Source: Pseudomonas wayambapalatensis
GTDB taxonomy: Bacteria; Pseudomonadota; Gammaproteobacteria; Pseudomonadales; Pseudomonadaceae
DNA: 64,000 bases
Reading direction: 5' to 3'
Assembly (NCBI GenBank): GCA_014268975.2
Contig: CP077096.1
Coordinates: 863,001 to 927,000, forward strand
Shown here piece by piece: positions 1 through 7,571 of this stretch. Numbering within the stretch: the first letter of the stretch is position 1; each line of letters opens with the position of its first letter. The position numbers were made by a program, and so were the translations under genes. Under the pieces are notes generated by a model. That model saw nothing but the letters and a program-made list of their open reading frames with translations, was not told where the DNA came from and searched no databases.

Positions 1-884
1 AGTTGGTCGCGGTTGAATTCGATGAATGCCTGGCGACCCTCGTCGGCCTCGATGGCCAGTGCGCGGCAGCTGGGGTGGGCGCGCATCCATTCGATACCGA
101 TCGAGCCGCATCCGGCGCCGACATCCCACAGCAATTCGCCGGGTTGAGGCGCCAGGCGTGCCAGGGTGATGGCGCGCACGTCGCGTTTGGTCAACTGGCC
201 GTCGTGGCGAAAGGCGCTGTCGGGCAGGCCGCTGATCGGCGACAGGCGCGGGCTGTCCGGCGCTGCCTGGCATTCGATGGCGACCAGGTTCAGTGCTGCG
301 GCCTGGGCGTGGGGCCAGTCTTCTGCGCTGCCATTCAGGTGCTTCTCATCGGGGCCGCCCAAGTGTTCGAACACCTGCATCCGGCTTGGGCCGAAGCCGC
401 GTTCACGCAACAATTGCGCAATGGCTGCAGGGCTGTCGCCGTCATTGCTCAGCACCAGCAGGCGCACACCGCTGTAGAGCTGGGCATTGAGCGCCGCCAG
501 CGGCCGCGCGACCACTGACACCACTTGCACGTCCTGCAACGGCCAGCCCAGGCGCGCGGCGGCCAGGGCGCAGGAGGAGGGCATCGACAGCACCTGCATC
601 TGTTCGGCCGGAACCTGGCGCGCAAGGCTTGCGCCAACGCCGTAGAACATCGGGTCGCCGCTGGCCAGCACGCACACGGGCTCGCCGGACAGAGCCAGCA
701 CAGGGGCGAGGGAGAACGGGCTGGACCACGTCAGGCGCTCGCCGACCACGCAGCGCGGCAGCAAGGCGAGCTGGCGCGGGCTGCCGAAGATACGTGCAGC
801 AGACAGCAGCGCGCGCCGGGCCTGCTTGCCCAGGCCGCTGAAGCCGTCTTCGCCGATGCCTACTACTGTCAGCCAGGGGGTCAT
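1..884 (-). CDS. cobL: Precorrin-6Y C5,15-methyltransferase (decarboxylating), C-terminus cut by window edge
   Basis: Methylates the corrin macrocycle at C5 and C15 and decarboxylates the C12 acetate in aerobic cobalamin synthesis. The 294 visible residues begin [14 protein letters not shown], the glycine-rich start of a CbiE-type SAM methyltransferase domain. A second, CbiT-like domain follows from about residue 215 and contains [13 protein letters not shown], a SAM-binding motif I near residue 250. CobL proteins are about 400 residues, so roughly a quarter is missing beyond base 1. The ATG at 884 is the only good start. It diverges from cobG with a 167 bp shared upstream region. Confidence 0.93.
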   Translation of the reverse strand, partial: MTPWLTVVGIGEDGFSGLGKQARRALLSAARIFGSPRQLALLPRCVVGERLTWSSPFSLAPVLALSGEPVCVLASGDPMFYGVGASLARQVPAEQMQVLSMPSSCALAAARLGWPLQDVQVVSVVARPLAALNAQLYSGVRLLVLSNDGDSPAAIAQLLRERGFGPSRMQVFEHLGGPDEKHLNGSAEDWPHAQAAALNLVAIECQAAPDSPRLSPISGLPDSAFRHDGQLTKRDVRAITLARLAPQPGELLWDVGAGCGSIGIEWMRAHPSCRALAIEADEGRQAFIEFNRDQ

Positions 885-911
885 CTGATCATTTCCGTCG
901 TGTTGGGAATC

Positions 912-958
912 GTGTCGCCTTTTTCGCGGGCAAGTCGCAGCGGCGAAAAGGACGACAC
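912..958. repeat. REP-derived long imperfect inverted repeat between cobL and cobG
   Basis: Arms at 912-928 and 942-958 pair at 14 of 17 positions (GTGTCG..C.TTTTCGC). The core, TTCGCGGGCAAGTCGCAG followed by CGGCGAA, is the same REP variant as at 58134-58160, so this looks like a decayed REP copy. It lies in the divergent cobL/cobG intergenic region, where it could affect either transcript. No cobalamin riboswitch B12-box was seen there. Confidence 0.6.
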
Positions 959-988
959 GGTCCTGAAGCATTGCTCGACCATCGGCTT

Positions 989-1017
989 TTCATGCCGTCG
1001 GACAAAGCAGGCATAAT
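989..1017 (+). promoter_or_regulatory. Possible sigma70 promoter of the cobGHIJ operon
   Basis: A CATAAT hexamer at 1012-1017 resembles a -10 box and lies 35 bp upstream of the proposed cobG start. The matching -35 near 989-994 (TTCATG) is poor, so this is a guess based on position. Confidence 0.3.
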
Positions 1018-1051
1018 ACCGCGCCTTCTACACTGAAGCGCGTCTTCACGA

Positions 1052-2383
1052 TTGCCGGATACCCCCTTGAAGCCACCCCACACACCCGCCGTTTCGCCCC
1101 GCCCCTCGGCCTGCCCGGGGTTGTGGCGCATCGTCGCGGCGCGAGATGGCGGCATTTGCCGGATCAAACTGCCCGGCGGCCTGCTGCTGGCCGAGCAGGC
1201 CGAGGCGGTGGCCGAGGCTGCCGAGCGCTTCGCCGGTGGAGTAATCGAGGCGACCAACCGCGCCAATTTGCAGATCCGCGGTATCGGCGACGACCACCTG
1301 GCGCTGGTCGGGCACCTGCTCGATGCCGGCCTGGGGCCGCGCGAGGCGGCCGGTGACGATGTCCGCAACCTGATGCTCAGCCCGCTGGCCGGTGTCGATC
1401 CGGCGATGTTGATCGACATTCGGCCGCTGGCCGGACAGATCCTGCACCTGCTGGAAACCACCCCGCGTCTGCATGAGTTGTCGGCCAAGTTCGCCGTGCA
1501 GCTCGACGCTGGCGAGTCCCTGGCGATGCTCGCGCACCCCCATGACCTGTGGTTGTCGGCGCTGCTGCTTGACCGGCAGGTGTGGCTGGCCTTCGGGCTG
1601 GCGGGCTGCCCGGGCGATGGCGCAACCCTTGGCGCCGTACCGCTGGACCAGGGAGTGGCATTGGTGCGGGCAGTGCTGGAGCGCTTCCTCGACCTTGCCA
1701 CGCCCGAGCAGACACGGATGCGCCAGTTGCTGCAGACCTGCCCGGTGCAGGATTTCGTCGAAGGGCTGGGGCTGCCGATTCGTCGTGACAGCGCTGTGCG
1801 CCAATGGCGGCGAGCGCCCGCCAAGCCGCGCTGGCTCGGTGTGTTGGCCCAGCGTGAGGGCAGTGCGTTCGGCGTGGCACCGCCGCTGGGGCGCTTGACG
1901 CCCGCCATGCTGCGCGGCCTGGCCAGGCTTGCGCGCGAGGCCGGTGATGGCAGCCTGCGCCTCACGCCCTGGCAGAGCCTGGTGCTGCCGAACTTCGACC
2001 CATCGCTGCTCGGGCAGGCCCAGGCCGAAACGAAGGCGCTGGGCATGATCAACGACGTCTTGCAGCCACTTGCACGCATCAGCGCTTGCACCGGTTCCAG
2101 CGGTTGCGCCAAGGGCCAGTCCGACACCAAGGCCGATGCGCAGGTGATCGCTGGCCTGCTGCACCATGGCGCCCCGGCCAGTGTGCACCTGACGGCTTGC
2201 CCGCGTTCCTGTGCCGTGGCCCATGTCGCCCCGGCTACCCTGCTGGCCCGCGCCCCGGGCCGTTATGACCTTTATCTTCGCGATGCGCGCCTGCCGGGTT
2301 TCGGCCGACTGCGCGCATCCGACCTTACCCCAGAAGAAGCAGGCGCCATGCTCGACCTGCCGACGGAGCACCTTGATGATTGA
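1052..2383 (+). CDS. cobG: Precorrin-3B synthase
   Basis: Oxygen-dependent monooxygenase that forms precorrin-3B (hydroxylation and gamma-lactone formation) in the aerobic B12 route. The 443-residue product resembles nitrite/sulfite reductase folds. Near the C-terminus it carries a 4Fe-4S/siroheme-type cysteine pattern, C-TGSSG-C followed by TACPRSC. The start is a TTG at 1052, because an in-frame stop lies at 1034-1036 and no ATG precedes the conserved region; the ribosome site is weak. Its end overlaps cobH by 8 bp, indicating translational coupling. Its presence points to the oxygen-dependent rather than the cobalt-early pathway. Confidence 0.93.
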   Translation: MPDTPLKPPHTPAVSPRPSACPGLWRIVAARDGGICRIKLPGGLLLAEQAEAVAEAAERFAGGVIEATNRANLQIRGIGDDHLALVGHLLDAGLGPREAAGDDVRNLMLSPLAGVDPAMLIDIRPLAGQILHLLETTPRLHELSAKFAVQLDAGESLAMLAHPHDLWLSALLLDRQVWLAFGLAGCPGDGATLGAVPLDQGVALVRAVLERFLDLATPEQTRMRQLLQTCPVQDFVEGLGLPIRRDSAVRQWRRAPAKPRWLGVLAQREGSAFGVAPPLGRLTPAMLRGLARLAREAGDGSLRLTPWQSLVLPNFDPSLLGQAQAETKALGMINDVLQPLARISACTGSSGCAKGQSDTKADAQVIAGLLHHGAPASVHLTACPRSCAVAHVAPATLLARAPGRYDLYLRDARLPGFGRLRASDLTPEEAGAMLDLPTEHLDD

Positions 2384-3002
2384 CTACATCCGCGATGGTC
2401 AGGAGATCTATCGCAATTCCTTCCGCATCATTCGCGAGGAGGCTCGCCTGGAGCGGATTCCGGCCGATCTGGAAAAGCTCGCCGTGCGAGTGATCCACGC
2501 CTGCGGCATGGTCGAGGCGATCGACGGCCTGCAGTTTTCCGAAGGCGCCGGAACGGCGGGGCGCCAGGCCCTGGCCAAGGGCGCACCGATCCTCTGCGAC
2601 GCGCACATGGTTGCCGAAGGCATCACCCGCGCGCGCCTGCCGGCCGACAACCCGGTCATCTGCACCCTGCGTGACCCCAGCGTGCCGGGCTTGGCCAAGG
2701 ACGCCGGCAACACCCGCTCGGCGGTGGCCCTGGAGCTGTGGCGCCCGCATCTGGAGGGCAGCGTGGTGGTGATCGGCAATGCCCCGACCGCGCTGTTCTA
2801 CTTGCTGGAAATGCTCGACGCGGGTGCGCCCAAGCCTGCGTTGATCCTCGGCTTCCCGGTAGGCTTCGTCGGCGCTGCCGAGTCCAAGGCGATGTTGGCC
2901 GCCGACAGCCGTGGTGTGCCGTTCGTCATCATGCAGGGGCGCCTGGGCGGTAGCGCCATGGCCGCCGCGGCTGTCAATGCCCTCGCCACGGAGGTGGAGT
3001 GA
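2376..3002 (+). CDS. cobH: Precorrin-8X methylmutase
   Basis: Moves a methyl group from C11 to C12 to turn precorrin-8X into hydrogenobyrinate. The 208-residue length is typical. The conserved start [16 protein letters not shown], the catalytic histidine region [10 protein letters not shown], and the [12 protein letters not shown] and [13 protein letters not shown] motifs are all visible. The ATG at 2376 lies inside the end of cobG, and the TGA shares a base with the ATG of cobI, so it is co-translated with both neighbours. Confidence 0.96.
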   Translation: MIDYIRDGQEIYRNSFRIIREEARLERIPADLEKLAVRVIHACGMVEAIDGLQFSEGAGTAGRQALAKGAPILCDAHMVAEGITRARLPADNPVICTLRDPSVPGLAKDAGNTRSAVALELWRPHLEGSVVVIGNAPTALFYLLEMLDAGAPKPALILGFPVGFVGAAESKAMLAADSRGVPFVIMQGRLGGSAMAAAAVNALATEVE

Positions 3003-3733
3003 TGCAGCCTCGTGGACGTCTGCTCGGCCTGGGGGTCGGCCCCGGCGATCCGGAACTGATCACGGTCAAGGCCCTGCGCCTGCTGCGCGAAGCGCCGGTG
3101 GTGGCGTATTTCGTGGCCAAGGGCAAGCGCGGCAATGCCTTCGGTATCATCGAGGGGCATCTGCAGGCGCAGCAGACCCTGCTGCCACTGGTGTATCCGG
3201 TCACCACCGAGGTGCTGCCGGCACCACTGTCGTACGAGCAGGTGATCAGCGACTTCTACGACGAAGCCAGCGTGCAGGTGGCCGAACACCTGGATGCCGG
3301 TCGTGATGTGGCGGTGATCTGCGAAGGCGATCCGTTCTTCTACGGCTCCTACATGTACCTGCACGATCGCCTGGCCCAGCGCTACGAGGCCGAGGTGATC
3401 CCGGGCGTGTGCTCGATGCTCGGCGGGGCTTCCGTGCTCGGTGCGCCGCTGGTCTACCGCAACCAGACGCTGACCGTGCTCTCCGGTGTACTGCCCCACG
3501 AAGAGCTCAAGCGCCGCCTGGCCGACGCCGACGCCGCCGTGATCATGAAGCTTGGGCGCAACTTCCCCAAGGTACGCGAGGTGCTCGCCGAGCTGGGCCT
3601 GGACCAGCGCGCGCTGTACGTGGAGCGTGCAACCATGGCCAACCAGAAGATCGTCGCGCTGGACGCGGTCGATCCGCAGTCTTCGCCGTATTTCTCGCTG
3701 ATCGTCGTACCGGGTGAAAAATGGCAGGGATGA
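3002..3733 (+). CDS. cobI: Precorrin-2 C20-methyltransferase
   Basis: SAM-dependent methylation of precorrin-2 at C20, the entry step of the corrin-specific branch. The 243-residue product has the tetrapyrrole methylase pattern: [16 protein letters not shown] at the N-terminus, then [15 protein letters not shown], then [13 protein letters not shown]. The ATG at 3002 overlaps the cobH stop. A GTG one codon upstream is possible but less likely. The 3' end overlaps cobJ by 13 bp. Confidence 0.95.
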   Translation: MQPRGRLLGLGVGPGDPELITVKALRLLREAPVVAYFVAKGKRGNAFGIIEGHLQAQQTLLPLVYPVTTEVLPAPLSYEQVISDFYDEASVQVAEHLDAGRDVAVICEGDPFFYGSYMYLHDRLAQRYEAEVIPGVCSMLGGASVLGAPLVYRNQTLTVLSGVLPHEELKRRLADADAAVIMKLGRNFPKVREVLAELGLDQRALYVERATMANQKIVALDAVDPQSSPYFSLIVVPGEKWQG

Positions 3734-5427
3734 ACAGCGACAAGGCACCGGCCATCGTCATTCTCGGCCCTGGCAGCCTGGCCACCGCCCAGCGTATCCA
3801 GCAGCGTTATCCACAGGCGCGGATTCACGGCCTGAGCGGCCGGGTCGAGGGCGTCGAGCACGGCTACGAATCCTTCGGCGACACGCTGCGTGGGCTGTAC
3901 CGCGAAGGTGTGCCGATCATCGCCCTGTGCGCGGCCGGGATCGTCATTCGTACTTTGGCGCCCCTGCTCGACGAGAAGGGCGCCGAGCCGCCGGTGCTGG
4001 CGGTGGCGGAGGACGGCAGCGCCGTGGTGCCGCTGCTGGGCGGCCTGAGCGGGGTCAATGTCATGGCCCGGGAGATTGGCGAAGTGCTGGGTGTGGCGGC
4101 GGCCATCACCACCAGCGGCGAGCTGCGTTTCGGCACCTGCCTGCTCAATCCGCCGGCAGGCTACGCCTTGGCAGACCTGGAGCAGGGCAAGCGCTTCGTC
4201 TCTGACCTGCTGGCCGGCGAGCGCGTGCGCATCGAAGGTACGGCGCCCTGGCTGGCCCAGGCGCAGTTGCCCGAAGACGCCGCGGCCCGACGCAGTATTC
4301 ATGTCGGCTGCCAGGCGCGCCCGGCCAGCCGCGACGAGTTGCTGATCCATGCGCGCTCGGTACTGGTGGCTGTGCAGGCCGGGCAGGCCGATCTGCCTGC
4401 CCGTGTGCGTGACGCTTTGGCTGCGGCGAACATCGCCGACGCATCGCTGGCGTGCTTGCTGGCTGGTGACGATGCGCTGGCCGAGCCCGCCGTGCACGAC
4501 GCCGCCCGAAGCCTGGGTGTGCCCCTGCGATTCGCGGCGCAGGGAGGCAGCCTGGTCGAGATGGCTGGACAGGCGCTTGCGGGCGCGCAACTGATCGAAC
4601 AGGGTGAGGTGGTCATCGCTGTAGCGCCGGCGCCGATCGACCCGTTGCAGGTCGGACGTGCGCGCGGTCGCCTGGCTGTGATCGGCCTGGGCCCGGGGGC
4701 TGCGGAGTTCATGGTGCCGGCAGTCAAGGCCGAACTGGCCCGCGCCAACGATGTACTGGGCTACGAAACCTATGTGCGTATGGCCGGCCCCTTCCGCGCC
4801 GATCAGGTGCTGCACTGCACCGACAACCGCGAGGAGATGCAGCGTGCGCGTCACGCCTTCGAGCTTGCGGCGCAGGGGCGCTCGGTGGTGGTGGTCTCTT
4901 CGGGCGATCCTGGCGTGTTCGCCATGGCGGCTGCGGTGCTCGAGGCGCTGCATGAATCGAGCGATCCGGCCTGGCATCGCGTCGACCTGCAGATCCTGCC
5001 CGGCGTTTCCGCCTCCCTGGCCACCGCGGCCCAGGCCGGTGCACCGTTGGGGCACGATTTCTGCGTGATGTCGCTGTCGGACAACCTCAAGCCCTGGTCG
5101 ATCATCGAGAAGCGCCTGGACCTGGCGGCGCAGGCCGACCTGGTGCTGGCGTTCTACAACCCGATCTCCCGCGCCCGGCCTTGGCAACTGGGGCAGGCCC
5201 TGGAGATCGTGCGCCGTCATCGGGATGGGCAGACCCCTGTCGTCCTGGGGCGCGACATCGGCAGGCCGGGGCAGAGCCTGAACGTCGTCTCGCTCTGCGA
5301 GTTGCTGCCTGAGATGGTCGATATGCGCACCATGGTGCTGGTCGGCTCCAGTACGACCACCGTGTTCAAGCATGCCGATGGCGCGCAGTGGGTCTATACC
5401 CCGCGCTGGTATCCCCCGCACCGCTGA
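3721..5427 (+). CDS. cobJ: CbiG-like domain fused to precorrin-3B C17-methyltransferase
   Basis: CobJ methylates precorrin-3B at C17 with ring contraction. The 568-residue product is about twice the size of a lone CobJ. Residues 1 to about 300 resemble CbiG, with an N-terminal part ([16 protein letters not shown]) and a CobE/CbiG_C-like part near 195-290. The methylase domain starts near residue 316 ([13 protein letters not shown]) and includes [13 protein letters not shown] and [12 protein letters not shown]. This fusion is common in Pseudomonas as far as I recall. ATG 3721 (preceded by GGTGAAAA) or ATG 3730 could start it. It is the last gene of the cob operon here. Confidence 0.92.
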   Translation: MAGMNSDKAPAIVILGPGSLATAQRIQQRYPQARIHGLSGRVEGVEHGYESFGDTLRGLYREGVPIIALCAAGIVIRTLAPLLDEKGAEPPVLAVAEDGSAVVPLLGGLSGVNVMAREIGEVLGVAAAITTSGELRFGTCLLNPPAGYALADLEQGKRFVSDLLAGERVRIEGTAPWLAQAQLPEDAAARRSIHVGCQARPASRDELLIHARSVLVAVQAGQADLPARVRDALAAANIADASLACLLAGDDALAEPAVHDAARSLGVPLRFAAQGGSLVEMAGQALAGAQLIEQGEVVIAVAPAPIDPLQVGRARGRLAVIGLGPGAAEFMVPAVKAELARANDVLGYETYVRMAGPFRADQVLHCTDNREEMQRARHAFELAAQGRSVVVVSSGDPGVFAMAAAVLEALHESSDPAWHRVDLQILPGVSASLATAAQAGAPLGHDFCVMSLSDNLKPWSIIEKRLDLAAQADLVLAFYNPISRARPWQLGQALEIVRRHRDGQTPVVLGRDIGRPGQSLNVVSLCELLPEMVDMRTMVLVGSSTTTVFKHADGAQWVYTPRWYPPHR

Positions 5428-5482
5428 CCTTATTGGAACTCCTTCAGTCCGCCAGGCCGAGCTGGCGCTGGCTAACGTGGTC

Positions 5483-5501
5483 GCCCCTGGTGTTCAGGGG
5501 C
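5483..5501 (+). terminator. Hairpin between cobJ and the first unknown paralogue
   Basis: A perfect 7 bp stem, GCCCCTG (5483-5489) with CAGGGGC (5495-5501) and a 5-base loop. No T-run follows. It ends just upstream of the AAAGGAG ribosome site of the next gene, so it could be a weak terminator for cobJ or a leader structure. Confidence 0.35.
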
Positions 5502-5519
5502 AACCCAAAGGAGTTTCAG

Positions 5520-6200
5520 ATGAGCGATGATAAACAAGTCACCACCACCGACGCTGGCCTGCTGGTCGAGGGCAACTTGCTGGCCTGTGGTGCAGGCATG
5601 ACGGCACAGAGCCGCCGCGACGTGAAGAACGCGTTCCACTTTGCCACCCTTGCCGCGGACAAGGCGCTGGATATCGAGGAAAACGGCAAGGCCTGGTACG
5701 ACAAGTTCCTCGATGCGATGCGTGACCTGGGCTTCACCACCCCCCACCGCAGCTTCGAACTGGAAACCTCCTCGCAGTTGAGCGTCACGCTGGGCGCGGT
5801 GGGCGTGCGTATCATCGGTGCAGCCGGCACTGCACTGCTGGGCGGCACGAAGCTGGGCGCACTGGCCAAGCGGGCGTTCGACAAGCTGACCGACGTCGAA
5901 AAAGACACCCGCATCATCCATCACAAGAAAAAGAGCAAGGCCAGGGGCGTGGTCGGGATGGCGGCTTGCCTGGAAACCGAGCAAGGCGATGTGGTCATGG
6001 TGATGAGCTGTGTGCGTTCGACGGAGCCGAACCTGGATGAAGATGTACTGGGGGTGCAGTTCCAGCTCGAGAAGTCGGAGTACTACGCCGGCCAAGCGGT
6101 GCTGACGCTGAACAATTTCGTCTACGAGAAAGTGCGGGCCACGGTGGAGGAGAAGCTCGGCGTGCGCAGTGTCGAGAACATTCTGCAGTACGACATCTGA
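5520..6200 (+). CDS. Unknown protein, first of three tandem paralogue-like genes
   Basis: I do not recognise this 226-residue protein. The start is clear: ATG after AAAGGAG at 7 bp spacing. It has no signal peptide or obvious catalytic motif. A helical N-terminal part contains AFHFATLAADKALDIEENG then WYDKFLDAMRDLGF. A glycine/alanine-rich segment follows (GAVGVRIIGAAGTALLGG, near residues 95-115), then a basic patch (HHKKKSKARG), then strands and a C-terminus ending LQYDI. The W-(x)n-Y/F-LGF motif and the C-terminal layout recur in the next two genes, and the third also ends in DYDI. It lies on the cob strand, but nothing in it suggests corrin chemistry. Confidence 0.85.
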   Translation: MSDDKQVTTTDAGLLVEGNLLACGAGMTAQSRRDVKNAFHFATLAADKALDIEENGKAWYDKFLDAMRDLGFTTPHRSFELETSSQLSVTLGAVGVRIIGAAGTALLGGTKLGALAKRAFDKLTDVEKDTRIIHHKKKSKARGVVGMAACLETEQGDVVMVMSCVRSTEPNLDEDVLGVQFQLEKSEYYAGQAVLTLNNFVYEKVRATVEEKLGVRSVENILQYDI

Positions 6201-6206
6201 TCAAGG

Positions 6207-6234
6207 GCGCGGGCTTGCGAGCACCGCGCTTTTT
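6207..6234 (+). terminator. Rho-independent terminator after the first paralogue
   Basis: The stem GCGCGG (6207-6212) pairs with CCGCGC (6224-6229) across an 11-base loop, followed directly by TTTTT (6230-6234). It sits between the first and second paralogues and could lower expression of the downstream pair relative to the first gene. Confidence 0.6.
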
Positions 6235-6260
6235 AGTTTCTACAGACCGGAAAACCTGCC

Positions 6261-6941
6261 ATGACCTATGCAGATCACACGCTGATCCTGATTGGCCAGA
6301 CCGTGTTGCTCGTGCCGCCAGGCATCGAGGTGCAGCAGCGCGAGGATGCCCTGGATTCACTGCACTACTGTCAGTTGCTGGCCAACAAGCACGCTGGCTC
6401 CTGCTTCGACGATCCCGACGCTTGGGCGCTTGCCTATCGCCAGGGTTTCGAGTCACTGAACTGGATCAGGTTCGTCAGTGCGCATGATTGGATCGCCCTT
6501 GGACCAGGGGCTGCCCGCAACGAGGAGACGCCGCTCTCGAACTGGTTGAAGCAGCGCAAGATCGATGTCGATGCGGTACTGGCCACGTTGTCGAAGGCAC
6601 TGACGGGCGTGCCTGAGGGCCTGGACCATCTGCTGCGTTTCGCCGTGCGCAACGAGGCCGATACGGGCGAGCTGCACATCGAGTTCGGGCTGCTCGGTGC
6701 CGGGCCGATTCTCGACCTGTGCAGCGTGTCGCTGCGCTGCGAGCACCCGATCACCCGGGAGACGCTGGCCGCCGCTGCACAGCGTACGCAGCTGCAGGGC
6801 GAGCTGGCGGTACGGGCGCTGTCGCTGAACCTGAGCAAGCAGCACTTTGCTTCGCAGCGCTCGGACCTGCACAACTTGATACTCGACAAGGAACGCGAGA
6901 AGCCTCGTCGACTGACGCTGGGAGTGATGACACATGAATGA
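6261..6941 (+). CDS. Unknown protein, second of three tandem paralogue-like genes
   Basis: I do not recognise this 226-residue protein, which has no signal peptide or membrane segment. Its N-terminal third (DALDSLHYCQLLANKHAG, then a spacer, then W-ALAYRQGFESLNW) lines up with the aromatic helix pattern of its neighbours. The middle contains a strand-like stretch (ELHIEFGLLGAGPILDL), and the C-terminal part (LAVRALSLNLSKQ) matches the LTLNNF/VRFNIL segments of the other two. ATG 6261 was chosen as the first in frame after the terminator. Its stop overlaps the start of the third gene by 8 bp, so the two are probably translated together. Confidence 0.83.
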   Translation: MTYADHTLILIGQTVLLVPPGIEVQQREDALDSLHYCQLLANKHAGSCFDDPDAWALAYRQGFESLNWIRFVSAHDWIALGPGAARNEETPLSNWLKQRKIDVDAVLATLSKALTGVPEGLDHLLRFAVRNEADTGELHIEFGLLGAGPILDLCSVSLRCEHPITRETLAAAAQRTQLQGELAVRALSLNLSKQHFASQRSDLHNLILDKEREKPRRLTLGVMTHE

Positions 6942-7557
6942 AGCCAATGCTGCTGTGATTGGGGCGGGCGTCGTCTCGTTCCTACCGGGCTTGTCGCTGG
7001 CGCAGAAAGACAAGGTGAAACTGGCCCTGGCGTTGGCCGAGCGGGCCACACAGACGGCCTTCGACGAAGGGTTGGTGCAGGATTGGTTCGCCTACTACCG
7101 CAACCAGTTGAAGTTCATGGGCTGGGATGCGGTGTCTGCCGAGCAGGTCCACTGGCCGGATGCGGGGCGCGCCGAACAGGTCGACAAAGTCCTTGCGCTG
7201 ATCACCAAGACCGCGGGGGAGCGATTCGCCAGCAATGTGGAAATGTCGTTGCAGCGCCTGCGCAACAGCCCAGAGACGCTCGCCACCTTGGAGAAGCACG
7301 CACGCGAGCGAGGGCACTTCCAGTTACTCCCTTGCGCTCCGGCCGGGCAGAACCGGGTCGATATGGTGCTGTATCACGAGGTCGATACTCAGGATGCCTG
7401 GCGCGCGGGCTTCATCACCCGCAAGCGCAGCATGAAGAACGTGCGCGCCGAGCTTGTACGGTTCAACATCCTGGCTTTCGAGAACAGCTACCTGTCCAAG
7501 GTGCACCAGCGGGTCGTGGAGGTATCTCTGAAGCGGATACACGACTACGACATTTGA
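6934..7557 (+). CDS. Unknown protein, third of three tandem paralogue-like genes
   Basis: I do not recognise this 207-residue protein. It begins with a short alanine/glycine/valine stretch (AVIGAGVVSFLPGLS), then KVKLALALAERATQ and a W-FAYYRNQLKFMGW motif, the counterpart of W-YDKFLDAMRDLGF in the first gene. The second half includes RVDMVLYHEVDTQDAW, a basic turn (ITRKRSMKNVR) and a C-terminus RIHDYDI, like LQYDI of the first gene. It overlaps the second gene by 8 bp and converges on the RetS gene with a 14 bp gap. It could be one subunit of a complex formed by the three products, but this is inference. Confidence 0.85.
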   Translation: MNEANAAVIGAGVVSFLPGLSLAQKDKVKLALALAERATQTAFDEGLVQDWFAYYRNQLKFMGWDAVSAEQVHWPDAGRAEQVDKVLALITKTAGERFASNVEMSLQRLRNSPETLATLEKHARERGHFQLLPCAPAGQNRVDMVLYHEVDTQDAWRAGFITRKRSMKNVRAELVRFNILAFENSYLSKVHQRVVEVSLKRIHDYDI

Positions 7558-7571
7558 GGGGGGCTGGGTGA

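Noticed and set aside
885..1051. Possible cobalamin riboswitch upstream of cobG
   Set aside because: No B12-box consensus or matching stems were found; the structure present is a REP-like hairpin.
3454..5421. 655-codon minus-strand frame antisense to cobI and cobJ
   Set aside because: Shadow of the cob genes; His/Gln/Arg-rich with no motif.
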